Positions 1 to 6,052 of a DNA stretch of 11,041 nucleotides are shown here, one piece after another. Origin of the DNA: an uncultured Bacteroidales bacterium (GTDB lineage Bacteria > Bacteroidota > Bacteroidia > Bacteroidales > Paludibacteraceae); assembly GCA_900321775.1 (NCBI GenBank), contig ONXE01000088.1, forward strand, positions 1-11,041, in the 5' to 3' direction. The translations under genes were made by a program, and so were the position numbers. A model generated the notes under the pieces. It did not search any database. It saw only the letters and a list, made by a program, of their open reading frames with translations, and was not told the DNA's origin. Position 1 is the stretch's first letter, and every line of letters begins with the position of its first letter.

Positions 1-1644
1 GAAACTATAAATGCATTGTCATTTTTCACATACAAGGATGCTACGGATTACGATATATATATCTATAAGAATCCTCTGGAAGGAAACCCATCCAGCGGTG
101 AGCTTGTGTACTCATATGAGGGTGGAAGAGCTGCGCATATGGGATATACGAAGTTTGATCTTCCAAAAGAGGACTGGATTTCTCTGGAAAAAGGAGACAG
201 CTTTTCTGTAATTGTAAATCAGACAGCTTCAGGAACATCAACAAAAATGTATGTGGCAAAGGATGATTATGAAACAGTTGAAGATATAACTAACAGTTCA
301 GTGGCAGGACAGTCGTTTGTGTCTGTAAATACTTCGGGTTGGACTAAGGATAGCTGGGAAGATATCTCTGCTAATGGTGCGAACGCCCGAATCAAAGCAT
401 TTACCAAGGTTGATGAAACTGCACCTGAAGGTGCTATGAGCTTTGGAAAAAACGAATACGATAATCTGGTATACGTAAATTTCCATGATACGCCCGAAGC
501 CCAAAATCTGTTCAGGCAAAACCTTGACGTTCATCGTATCATGGAATCGTTGGAAACATTCTCTCGTCAAAAAATTTCTGCAGGGAAGACCCTAATCTTT
601 ATGGATGAGATACAAGAGGCATACAAAGGATTGGACTGCCTGAAGTATTTCTGCGAAGAAGCAAGAGATCAGCATGTTGTGGTTGCCGGCTCTTTATTGG
701 GCGTAACCCATCGTCCGGGAGAATCCTTTCCTGTAGGGAAAGTAAATCTTCTCCGCCTCTACCCTATGACGTTTGAGGAGTTTCTGTGGGCGAAAGGAGA
801 AGAACAATTGGCAGATGTACTATCCCAAAATGATTGGGAGATGGAAAAAGTGCTGGATGTCAGATTGCAAGAATATCTCAGACAATACTACTACGTTGGC
901 GGCATGCCGGAAGCGGTCTTGAGTTACACAACCAAGCGAGATGTGAAAAAAGTCAGAAGTATCCAAAAAGAGATCCTCAAGACTTATAACAACGATTTTG
1001 CAAAGCATACAGGAAATGAGACGGAACGCATCCGTTTGGTTTGGCAAAGCATCCCTGCTCAGCTGGCAAGAGAAAACAAAAAATTCATATATGGTGCTGT
1101 CAAAACAGGAGGACGGGCACGTGAATTGGAAAACGCCATACAATGGCTGGTAGATGCCGGACTGGTATATATGGTATACCGTTGCACCAATCCCAATATG
1201 CCTATTCGCTTCTATGAGGATTTCGACGCGTTTAAACTATACACATTGGACGTGGGCCTTTTAGGCGCAATGATAAATGCGCCCGCCACTCTCATGTTGG
1301 TTAGCAACGATGTGTTTAAAGAGTATAAGGGCGCATTTTCCGAGAACTATGTGCTGCAACAGCTTAAAACATTCGATGATTTGGACATATGTTATTTCAG
1401 CAAGGATAATTCCACTCAAGAAATCGACTTCCTCGTTCAGACCTCGAAACGTATCATTCCGATAGAAGTTAAGGCAGAGGAAAATGTCAAAAGCAAGTCG
1501 CTTTCACAATTTATCAGAGTGGACTATGCTGACAAACAGCTCAAGGGGATCCGATGCTCTATGAAGCCATATATAGACCAGGAATGGATGGAAAACATCC
1601 CCCTTTACGCTATATTGGGATTTATGGGCAAAGAGACTAATTGA
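1..1644 (+). CDS. Chimeric ORF: lectin-like domain fused to Walker-A-less DUF4143-type AAA ATPase (5' partial)
   Basis: The frame is open to base 1, so the start lies outside the window; the first internal start-like codon is a TTG at 16. Counting codons from base 1, residues 1 to about 140 resemble the lectin-like C-terminal domain (YDIYIYKNP, LKKGD-like LEKGDSFSVIV) of secreted Firmicutes C1-family peptidases. From about residue 148 (FGKNEYDNLVYVNF) the protein is a typical ATPase of the AAA_14/DUF4143 group. It has Walker B LIFMDEIQ (D202, E203), the VGGMPEA motif of DUF4143 (299-305), and a C-terminal restriction-endonuclease-like signature with D476 and E489-V-K491. In the intact family about 35 residues with the Walker A loop (GxxxxGKT) precede FGKNEY; they are missing here. 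The product is therefore unlikely to hydrolyse ATP. The upstream part is more AT-rich and differs in codon use. I infer a recombination or assembly join, not a functional fusion. Confidence 0.75.
   Translation, partial: ETINALSFFTYKDATDYDIYIYKNPLEGNPSSGELVYSYEGGRAAHMGYTKFDLPKEDWISLEKGDSFSVIVNQTASGTSTKMYVAKDDYETVEDITNSSVAGQSFVSVNTSGWTKDSWEDISANGANARIKAFTKVDETAPEGAMSFGKNEYDNLVYVNFHDTPEAQNLFRQNLDVHRIMESLETFSRQKISAGKTLIFMDEIQEAYKGLDCLKYFCEEARDQHVVVAGSLLGVTHRPGESFPVGKVNLLRLYPMTFEEFLWAKGEEQLADVLSQNDWEMEKVLDVRLQEYLRQYYYVGGMPEAVLSYTTKRDVKKVRSIQKEILKTYNNDFAKHTGNETERIRLVWQSIPAQLARENKKFIYGAVKTGGRARELENAIQWLVDAGLVYMVYRCTNPNMPIRFYEDFDAFKLYTLDVGLLGAMINAPATLMLVSNDVFKEYKGAFSENYVLQQLKTFDDLDICYFSKDNSTQEIDFLVQTSKRIIPIEVKAEENVKSKSLSQFIRVDYADKQLKGIRCSMKPYIDQEWMENIPLYAILGFMGKETN
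421..450. other. Breakpoint between two unrelated coding segments
   Basis: Residues up to DETAPEG belong to the lectin-like segment, and FGKNEYDN onwards belongs to the ATPase family. The switch falls within roughly these bases, keeps the reading frame, and sits at an A-rich stretch (tttggaaaaaa) that could act as microhomology. The exact base cannot be fixed without an intact relative of either parent. Confidence 0.6.
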
Positions 1645-1653
1645 CAATTCTCT

Positions 1654-1863
1654 TTGATTACCTTTCCGCCTCAGTCAATAACCCACCGGCAAATAACTAT
1701 AAACGAAATCACCCTTGCGCTGGCGGCGCTGTCGATGACCGCCTGCAAGAAAGCCAACACGGGCGAAGAATGGATGGCGCTCGTCGTGACATACACCTAT
1801 GACGACGGCTTTCACGAGGACTTCAACGTCAGCGATGAATTGAGGATTGAATACGAGGAATGA
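1654..1863 (+). CDS. Small lipoprotein-like ORF, probably a 5'-replaced remnant
   Basis: The frame from a TTG at 1654 contains a hydrophobic stretch LALAALSMTAC followed by KKANTGEEW, which looks like a lipoprotein signal peptide with a lipobox cysteine. A short acidic tail follows (YTYDDGFHEDF to IEYEE). No ATG lies upstream of the hydrophobic stretch; the first ATG (1735) is inside it, only two codons before the cysteine. A normal charged N-terminal region beginning with ATG-Lys-Lys is absent. This suggests the 5' end of a real lipoprotein gene was replaced by the sequence after the ATPase stop codon, where base composition also becomes more GC-rich. The mature part, about 40 residues, matches nothing I recognise. 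Its stop codon lies 10 bases before the first possible start of the next gene. Confidence 0.4.
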   Translation: MITFPPQSITHRQITINEITLALAALSMTACKKANTGEEWMALVVTYTYDDGFHEDFNVSDELRIEYEE

Positions 1864-1907
1864 ATTGGAACTGATGATGAAAAAGATTTTGTTCTTACAT
1901 GGCTTTT
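1855..1907 (+). repeat. Direct repeat, upstream copy (hydrolase leader and first codons)
   Basis: About 52 bases starting gaggaatgaattgg and running through the codons for KKILFLHGF match 3231-3282, with only about four substitutions. This copy is the intact start of the YqiA-type gene. Confidence 0.85.
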
Positions 1908-2500
1908 ACGCAAGCGGACAATGTGTACCCGCCATGGCATTGCGCGAGGCGTTTGCCGGGCGCGCAGAAGTGCTGACGCCTGACCTGCCGATGCATCCGA
2001 AAGAGGCGCTCCAGGCAATCCGTGAGTTGATTGACCGCGAGAAGCCCGACCTGTTGGTGGGCAACAGTTGCGGTTCGTTCTATGCGCAGATGCTGGCTCC
2101 GGTTGTGGGCATCCCGGCCCTGCTCGGCAATCCGCATTTCAGGATGTCGGAGTTCCTGAGCCAACGTATCGGTGAGCATGAATACAAATTCCCGCGCAAG
2201 GACGGCAACCAACATTTCATCATCGATGAGGCACTGGTTTCCGAGTTTGCCGAGCAGGAGGCCGTTCAGTTCAAGAATTGTAATCCGTACTATCGAGATC
2301 GCGTCTGGGGCTTGTTCGGAGAGCAGGACACGCTGGCACACTTCGAGCCACTGTTTCTGGAACATTACAACCGTTCTTTCCATTTCCCGGGAGCTCATAC
2401 CCCAACGGCAGAGGAGGTGCGAACCTGGTACGTGCCGCTCATTGAAAAGCTGCTGCAAGAATACCCGCGGTTCACGGAGATGGACAAGAAACAGATATAA
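1877..2500 (+). CDS. YqiA/UPF0227-type alpha/beta hydrolase (putative esterase)
   Basis: This 207-residue cytoplasmic protein has the compact alpha/beta hydrolase fold of the YqiA/YcfP (UPF0227) esterases. It opens with KKILFLHGF (oxyanion region, residues 2-10). It then has the nucleophile elbow GNSCG with S64, a likely acid D151 in FGEQD, and the catalytic histidine H174 in GAHT. The length is close to the family norm of about 190-200. Two ATGs are adjacent (1874 and 1877); I chose the second because family members start with M-K-K, but either could be used. No strong Shine-Dalgarno sequence is seen. Nine bases separate its stop from the esterase that follows, so the two are probably co-transcribed. 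The natural substrate is unknown. The first 50 or so bases of this gene and its leader recur at 3231. Confidence 0.8.
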   Translation: MKKILFLHGFYASGQCVPAMALREAFAGRAEVLTPDLPMHPKEALQAIRELIDREKPDLLVGNSCGSFYAQMLAPVVGIPALLGNPHFRMSEFLSQRIGEHEYKFPRKDGNQHFIIDEALVSEFAEQEAVQFKNCNPYYRDRVWGLFGEQDTLAHFEPLFLEHYNRSFHFPGAHTPTAEEVRTWYVPLIEKLLQEYPRFTEMDKKQI

Positions 2501-2509
2501 TCAGACGAT

Positions 2510-3250
2510 ATGAAAACCGAACTAACTATACACGGTCGTGAGTGCCTACTATATGAATGTGGTGAGCGACCGCAAGTGTTGCTTATCCAACCGCTGGGCG
2601 TGCATGAGCGAAATACTATAGATAACGAAGTTGCCCTCATCAGCGAAGCAGTGAAGGGGCCATTTGTCATGGTTGCAATGGCGATTAACGACTGGGAGGC
2701 GGAACTTACGCCTTGGCACGACCCGAAGTTATCCAAACGTCAAGAAGTTGGCGACCATGTTTTCGAGACCTTGGACTACATTACCGAACATCTCATGCCG
2801 TATCTGTTTGAGCAATTCGGCAAACTGCCGGTAGTGCTCGGCGGCTATTCGTTAGCTGGCTTGTTCGCACGCTGGGCAGTTTCCAAAGTGGAATGCTTTG
2901 ATGCCGTTGCAGCCGCTTCTCCGTCGCTATGGATTGTGGCTTGGTGCGGTTTTTCGGATGCGCACGATATTTCTGCACGATACGTCTATCTTAGCCTCGG
3001 TGAAAGGGAAGAGTTCGCAAAGAACAAAGCTATTGCGCAGGTGGGCAATAATGTCCGTTGGGAATACGACCACCTGCAACGAACCATTGGCGCAGACAAC
3101 TGCACGCTGGAGTGGAATCCGGGCAACCATTTCCAAGACAATGACAAACGCCTTGCCAAAGCCTTCGCATGGTGCATCAGACAAACGCCTTGCCAAAGCC
3201 TTCGCATGGTGCATCAACAAAATAATGTAGGAGGAATGAATTGGAGCTGA
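2510..3250 (+). CDS. Alpha/beta hydrolase (esterase) with frameshifted C-terminus
   Basis: This 246-residue putative esterase resembles the enterobactin-esterase/EstD-like alpha/beta hydrolases. It has the nucleophile elbow GGYSLAG with S114, SLGERE (162-167) near the expected acid position, and GNHF with H207 as the likely catalytic histidine. The family ends shortly after with a sequence like DKRLAKAFAWCI. Here a perfect 37-bp tandem duplication (3143-3216) follows that point. Since 37 is not a multiple of three, the frame shifts at residue 224 and about 23 unrelated residues are added. Without the duplication the protein would end NKIM at a TAG now at 3228-3230, about 227 residues long. 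All visible catalytic residues lie before the shift, so activity may survive. It probably forms an operon with the preceding hydrolase. Confidence 0.8.
   Translation: MKTELTIHGRECLLYECGERPQVLLIQPLGVHERNTIDNEVALISEAVKGPFVMVAMAINDWEAELTPWHDPKLSKRQEVGDHVFETLDYITEHLMPYLFEQFGKLPVVLGGYSLAGLFARWAVSKVECFDAVAAASPSLWIVAWCGFSDAHDISARYVYLSLGEREEFAKNKAIAQVGNNVRWEYDHLQRTIGADNCTLEWNPGNHFQDNDKRLAKAFAWCIRQTPCQSLRMVHQQNNVGGMNWS
3143..3216 (+). repeat. Perfect 37-bp tandem duplication inside the esterase gene
   Basis: Copy one is 3143-3179 and copy two is 3180-3216; the two are identical base for base, and the match ends on both sides at those limits. Each copy encodes DKRLAKAFAWCI in its own frame (+2 in the first copy's frame, +3 in the second's). 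The identity implies a recent slippage event or an assembly error. Confidence 0.95.
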
Positions 3251-3282
3251 TGATGAAAAAGATATTGTTTCTACATGGCTTT
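3231..3282 (+). repeat. Direct repeat, downstream copy
   Basis: This matches 1855-1907 with about four substitutions and then stops abruptly after the HGF codons. It lies directly behind the original stop of the esterase, about 1.38 kb from the first copy and in the same orientation. Confidence 0.85.
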
Positions 3283-3306
3283 AATAAAATGTCCGTTTTT
3301 TCATAG
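3253..3306 (+). pseudogene. Broken second copy of the YqiA-type hydrolase start
   Basis: An ATG at 3253 (with another directly before it at 3250) opens a frame reading KKILFLHGF, the same as the hydrolase N-terminus at 1877. It then turns into NKMSVFS and stops at TAG 3304-3306. The rest of the gene, including the nucleophile and catalytic histidine, is absent. The small differences from the intact copy suggest an old paralogue or a strain-variable tandem duplication that was later deleted, not a very recent copy. Confidence 0.7.
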
Positions 3307-3326
3307 TGTATGTCACCAAAAAGCAG

Positions 3327-3334
3327 TACTTTTG
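3327..3334 (+). promoter_or_regulatory. Bacteroidetes-type -7 promoter element (TACTTTTG)
   Basis: TACTTTTG followed by CA fits the primary sigma-factor -7 consensus TAnnTTTG of Bacteroidetes. It lies 39 bases upstream of the isochorismatase-family start, so it probably drives the three-gene operon 3373-4751. No clear TTTG -33 element is present at the expected distance; a T-rich run around 3295-3301 is the nearest candidate. Confidence 0.55.
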
Positions 3335-3372
3335 CACCGAAAATCTATCCACGTAGTTTTGTAATTGAGTAA

Positions 3373-3867
3373 ATGATGAAAAAGAACAAAGCACTTGTCG
3401 TTATCGACATCCAGAACGACATCACCAAGCACTATCGGGACATCATCGGCAATATCAATGCCGCCATCGAATGGGCCACAGCCGAGGGGATGCACATTGT
3501 CTACATCAAGCATAACAACATCACCGCTGCTACGCGAACATTCAAGCCTGGCAGTAAGGGTGAGGAACTGGTGCCAGAGATGAAGGTCGTGTCGGACAAC
3601 ATCTTCGTGAAGACGAAAAGCAACGCCCTTACAAGTGAGGCGTTTGCTGCATTCATCGCGGCGAACGGCATCAATGAGTTCTACGTAGCTGGTGCTGATG
3701 CTACAGCCTGCGTGAAATCGACGTGTTTCAACATGGCTAAAGCTGGATACGCGGTACATGTCCTCTCCAACTGCGTCACCAGTTATGACTTGAAGAAACT
3801 GCCAGAGATGCTCGCCTATTACGAAAGCAAAGGCTGTGAGGTGAAGAATTTAATAGAATTTCAATGA
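3373..3867 (+). CDS. Isochorismatase-family cysteine hydrolase
   Basis: This 164-residue cytoplasmic hydrolase belongs to the isochorismatase-like family (nicotinamidase and related amidohydrolases). The expected triad is visible: D12 in VVIDIQND, K80 in FVKTKSNAL, and the nucleophile C113 in GADATACVKST. A Rossmann-like core ends with YAVHVLSNCVTSYD. Its length is slightly below the usual 170-220. Two ATGs are adjacent (3373 and 3376) and either may start the protein. The substrate cannot be told from sequence: the metal-binding D-x-H-x-H pattern of true nicotinamidases is not evident, so a generic amide or ester hydrolase is the safer call. It is the first gene of a tight operon; four bases separate it from the flavoprotein gene. 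Confidence 0.85.
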   Translation: MMKKNKALVVIDIQNDITKHYRDIIGNINAAIEWATAEGMHIVYIKHNNITAATRTFKPGSKGEELVPEMKVVSDNIFVKTKSNALTSEAFAAFIAANGINEFYVAGADATACVKSTCFNMAKAGYAVHVLSNCVTSYDLKKLPEMLAYYESKGCEVKNLIEFQ

Positions 3868-3871
3868 GGAA

Positions 3872-4444
3872 ATGAATATACTGATTATAAACGGAAGTCC
3901 TCGGAAGAAAGGACTGATTTCGCAGATGCTCGGCATCATGCGGGAGGAAGCAGAGAAACATGGTGATACGGTGGAGATGGTCTATACCAACGATCTGACC
4001 ATAAAACCCTGCACCGGCTGTATGGCCTGCCGTAAGAAGGAGAAATGTGTACTGGCTGAGGACGATTCGCAGCGCGTGCTGAAGATGATGCAGCAGGCCG
4101 ATGCTATCATTATGGGTGCGCCCTGCTACTGGGGCAATATCCCGGGACAAATGAAACTGATGTTCGACCGTCAGGTTTATGGTATGATGCGCGATACACC
4201 CCGATTCCCAGAGCCGCTGATGAAAGGCAAGAAGTGTGTCCTCGTCAGCACCTGCACAACGCCCTGGCCTTGGAACATCCTATTCAAGCAGTCGCGTGGC
4301 GCCATCCGTGCCATGCGGGAAATCGCGCACTATGCCGGATTCAAGATTGTGAAGACCATCGAGCGCGGCGGCACAGCAATGCATCCGAAACTGACAGAGA
4401 AAGACAAACTGAAGTGTCGCAAGGCGATGGAACGTCTGGTATAA
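3872..4444 (+). CDS. Flavodoxin-fold NAD(P)H-dependent reductase with Fe-S motif (Isf-like)
   Basis: This 190-residue protein is of the NADPH-dependent FMN reductase/iron-sulfur flavoprotein type. The flavodoxin fold starts MNILIINGSPR with the FMN-phosphate loop at residues 8-12. A compact cysteine motif C47-x2-C50-x2-C53-x5-C59 follows, which matches the [4Fe-4S] motif of archaeal and clostridial Isf proteins. APCYWGNIPGQMK (83-95) is the usual flavin-binding loop of the family. Such proteins pass electrons from ferredoxin or NAD(P)H to small acceptors, including oxygen and peroxide in anaerobes; which acceptor applies here is unknown. The next gene starts one base after its stop, so the two are almost certainly cotranscribed and possibly coupled. 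Confidence 0.85.
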   Translation: MNILIINGSPRKKGLISQMLGIMREEAEKHGDTVEMVYTNDLTIKPCTGCMACRKKEKCVLAEDDSQRVLKMMQQADAIIMGAPCYWGNIPGQMKLMFDRQVYGMMRDTPRFPEPLMKGKKCVLVSTCTTPWPWNILFKQSRGAIRAMREIAHYAGFKIVKTIERGGTAMHPKLTEKDKLKCRKAMERLV

Positions 4445-4445
4445 A

Positions 4446-4751
4446 ATGATGAAACGAGTAAAGATTACAGCAGTTCGCCAGACCGTGTATCCGGACCTGA
4501 TGGCGAGGTATGAGAACCCGATAGAGCATGCTTGCGACGTACGGGAAGGTCAACAGTGGGTGTCTGTCGATGCGCAGTGTCCCGAGGGAATGTGCCCGTC
4601 GGCTTGGGAGTCCATGAGGCCGTTTGTCGAATCATTGGCTCGTGGGGAGGGTAACTTCTACGACGGCTGGATGAAGAACCCGATGAGTGCCATGATCAGC
4701 TGTAACGACGGCTTCCGCCCGTTCAGTTTCTACGTTGAGGCGGTGGATTGA
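4446..4751 (+). CDS. TIGR04076-family small cysteine-rich protein
   Basis: The 101-residue protein fits the uncharacterised TIGR04076 family, which often accompanies redox flavoproteins in anaerobes. Visible family features are the opening KRVKITAV, a cysteine at C30, EGMCPSAWESMRPFVESLARG (47-67, with C50), a YDGW segment, and the hallmark SCNDGFRPFSF with C86. Four cysteines (30, 45, 50, 86) could bind a metal or cluster, but this has not been shown. There is no signal peptide or membrane segment. Starts at 4446 and 4449 are both ATG. It is the last gene of the operon and converges on the transporter gene, with only 29 bases between the two stop codons. No function is assigned. Confidence 0.8.
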   Translation: MMKRVKITAVRQTVYPDLMARYENPIEHACDVREGQQWVSVDAQCPEGMCPSAWESMRPFVESLARGEGNFYDGWMKNPMSAMISCNDGFRPFSFYVEAVD

Positions 4752-4780
4752 TGGAGTTTGTCGGCCGTTTTTTCATATTT

Positions 4781-5722
4781 CTATTTGCTTATTCTTTCAG
4801 TGGTATTTCGCGAATAGATACGCGCAACGATGGCGCCGCTGATGTTATGCCAAACGCTGAAGACGGCACCGGGAATGGTAGCCAAGGGAAAAGCTGCAAA
4901 ATGCATCACAGCCAGCGATGTGGCCAAGCCTGAGTTTTGCATGCCAACTTCTATACTGAGCGCCACGCGCTTTGGGCGTTGCAGACGCAATACCCAACCT
5001 ACCAAATAGCCGAAACCGAGCCCGAAGAGGTTATGAAGCATCACCACGAGCACGACAAGCAAACCTGCAGTCATCAGCCGGTCAGCGTTGTGCGACACTA
5101 CTATGCCGACAGTTAGAGCGACCGCGATGGACGAGAACGCCGGCAGGTAAGGCGTGACACGTTGCGTAATCTTTGGTATGAAGCGCTGGCATAACAGGCC
5201 GCATATGATGGGAAGAATAACGATATAGACGATACTGAGCAACATGGCTGATGTATGTACATCGACCATTGTGCCGGCAAATAACCAGACGAGGAGCGGC
5301 GTTAGAAGCGGGGCAAGCAAAGTGGAGGCAGCGGTCATGCCCACGGAAAGAGCAAGGTCGCCTTTGGCCAAGTAGGTGATGACATTCGAAGCCGTTCCGC
5401 CGGGACAGCAGCCAACAAGGATGACGCCTATTGCCAGTTCTTGCGGAAGCGAGAAAACTTTGGTCAACCCCCATGCAAGCAAGGGCATAACGGTGAACTG
5501 GGTAAGACAGCCGATAAGAATATCCTTGGGGCGACTCAGCACAATTTTGAAATCCTGTGCCGAAAGAGTCAACCCCATTCCGAACATGATGATGCCCAAC
5601 ATCGGATTGATTACCCAAGTGCCAATCCACGTGAGCGAAGCAGGCGCGACCAGACTTAATGCTGCCACCATCAACACTATCACGCCCATCCATTTGGCTA
5701 TAAAATCACAGATTCGTTGCAT
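4781..5722 (-). CDS. Bile acid:sodium symporter (BASS) family transporter
   Basis: This 313-residue inner-membrane protein is of the SBF/BASS family, with about nine or ten hydrophobic segments spread over its whole length. The two sodium-site regions of the family are recognisable: GCCPGGTASN (104-113) and EVGMQNSGLA (258-267). The length is normal for bacterial members such as YocS, ASBT-NM and PanS. Bacterial homologues carry organic anions, including pantoate, keto acids and bile acids, with sodium; the substrate here cannot be told from sequence. It starts at ATG 5720-5722 and has its own minus-strand promoter. It stands alone, convergent with the TIGR04076 gene and divergent from the activase operon, so there is no operon partner to suggest a substrate. 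Confidence 0.9.
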   Translation of the reverse strand: MQRICDFIAKWMGVIVLMVAALSLVAPASLTWIGTWVINPMLGIIMFGMGLTLSAQDFKIVLSRPKDILIGCLTQFTVMPLLAWGLTKVFSLPQELAIGVILVGCCPGGTASNVITYLAKGDLALSVGMTAASTLLAPLLTPLLVWLFAGTMVDVHTSAMLLSIVYIVILPIICGLLCQRFIPKITQRVTPYLPAFSSIAVALTVGIVVSHNADRLMTAGLLVVLVVMLHNLFGLGFGYLVGWVLRLQRPKRVALSIEVGMQNSGLATSLAVMHFAAFPLATIPGAVFSVWHNISGAIVARIYSRNTTERISK

Positions 5723-5747
5723 TTGCTATAATCATTTTTTTCGGCTG

Positions 5748-5755
5748 CAAAGGTA
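5748..5755 (-). promoter_or_regulatory. Bacteroidetes-type promoter for the transporter (TACCTTTG)
   Basis: Read on the minus strand, TACCTTTG followed by CAG is a near-ideal -7 element. A CTTG sits 20 bases further upstream (around 5776-5779 on the plus strand), the right distance for the -33 box. The element lies about 26 bases before the transporter ATG, leaving a short leader. Confidence 0.7.
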
Positions 5756-6021
5756 TAAAGAATTTTTGGAATACACAAGAAAAATCGTCTTTTTTTGCCA
5801 TTTTACCATAAAAAAGGTGCTATTCTGCGATTTCTGCGTGACCAAAGCAGTCATTGTCAGGCGGTGGGACATGTACATGATCGCTTTTGCCACTGATAAA
5901 AACAGAAGAACTATAAAAGAAAACGTGTCAGCAGTTAAGAAGAGACTATCATTTTTACGGATAAAGCCAGCCGACAGGATACATGGCAGTTAGCGAGTGC
6001 CGTTTGGTATGATATTTGATA

Positions 6022-6039
6022 GGTGTATTAAATAACACC
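6022..6039. promoter_or_regulatory. Inverted repeat, candidate operator before the activase operon
   Basis: GGTGT, an eight-base AT-only spacer and ACACC form an imperfect palindrome 14 bases before the activase start. The heptamer TAACACC within it (6033-6039) occurs again at 10307-10313, just before the TetR-type gene. This would suit an autoregulated TetR operator. The stem is only five base pairs, so this is tentative. Confidence 0.3.
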
Positions 6040-6052
6040 ACCAAACAAGAAT

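Larger units (their letters stand above)
5723..6052. other. Divergent intergenic region (330 bp)
   Basis: This AT-rich stretch separates the transporter from the activase operon. It holds the transporter promoter at its left end and, near the right end, a TTTG at 6003-6006 and a small inverted repeat at 6022-6039. A good TAnnTTTG element for the plus-strand operon is not evident; TATTAAAT at 6026-6033, 19 bases after the TTTG, is a poor match. Between about 5790 and 6000 I see no convincing gene, tRNA or strong hairpin. Confidence 0.5.

Noticed and set aside
3143..3216. CRISPR or other repeat array
   Set aside because: There are only two abutting copies with no spacers, and both encode part of the esterase.
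4752..4780. Possible terminator (CGGCCG followed by six T) between the convergent stops
   Set aside because: CGGCCG is self-complementary but leaves no loop, so it cannot form a normal intrinsic terminator hairpin.
5376..5993. Plus-strand open frame of 205 codons opposite the transporter start and into the intergenic region
   Set aside because: The first half is the antisense shadow of the transporter. The second half is AT-rich, low in conserved features, and includes the transporter promoter.
6000..6033. Promoter for the activase operon (TTTG at 6003 with TATTAAAT, or TTTG at 6015)
   Set aside because: Neither gives a proper TAnnTTTG element; spacing fits for the first, but the -7 match is too poor to call.
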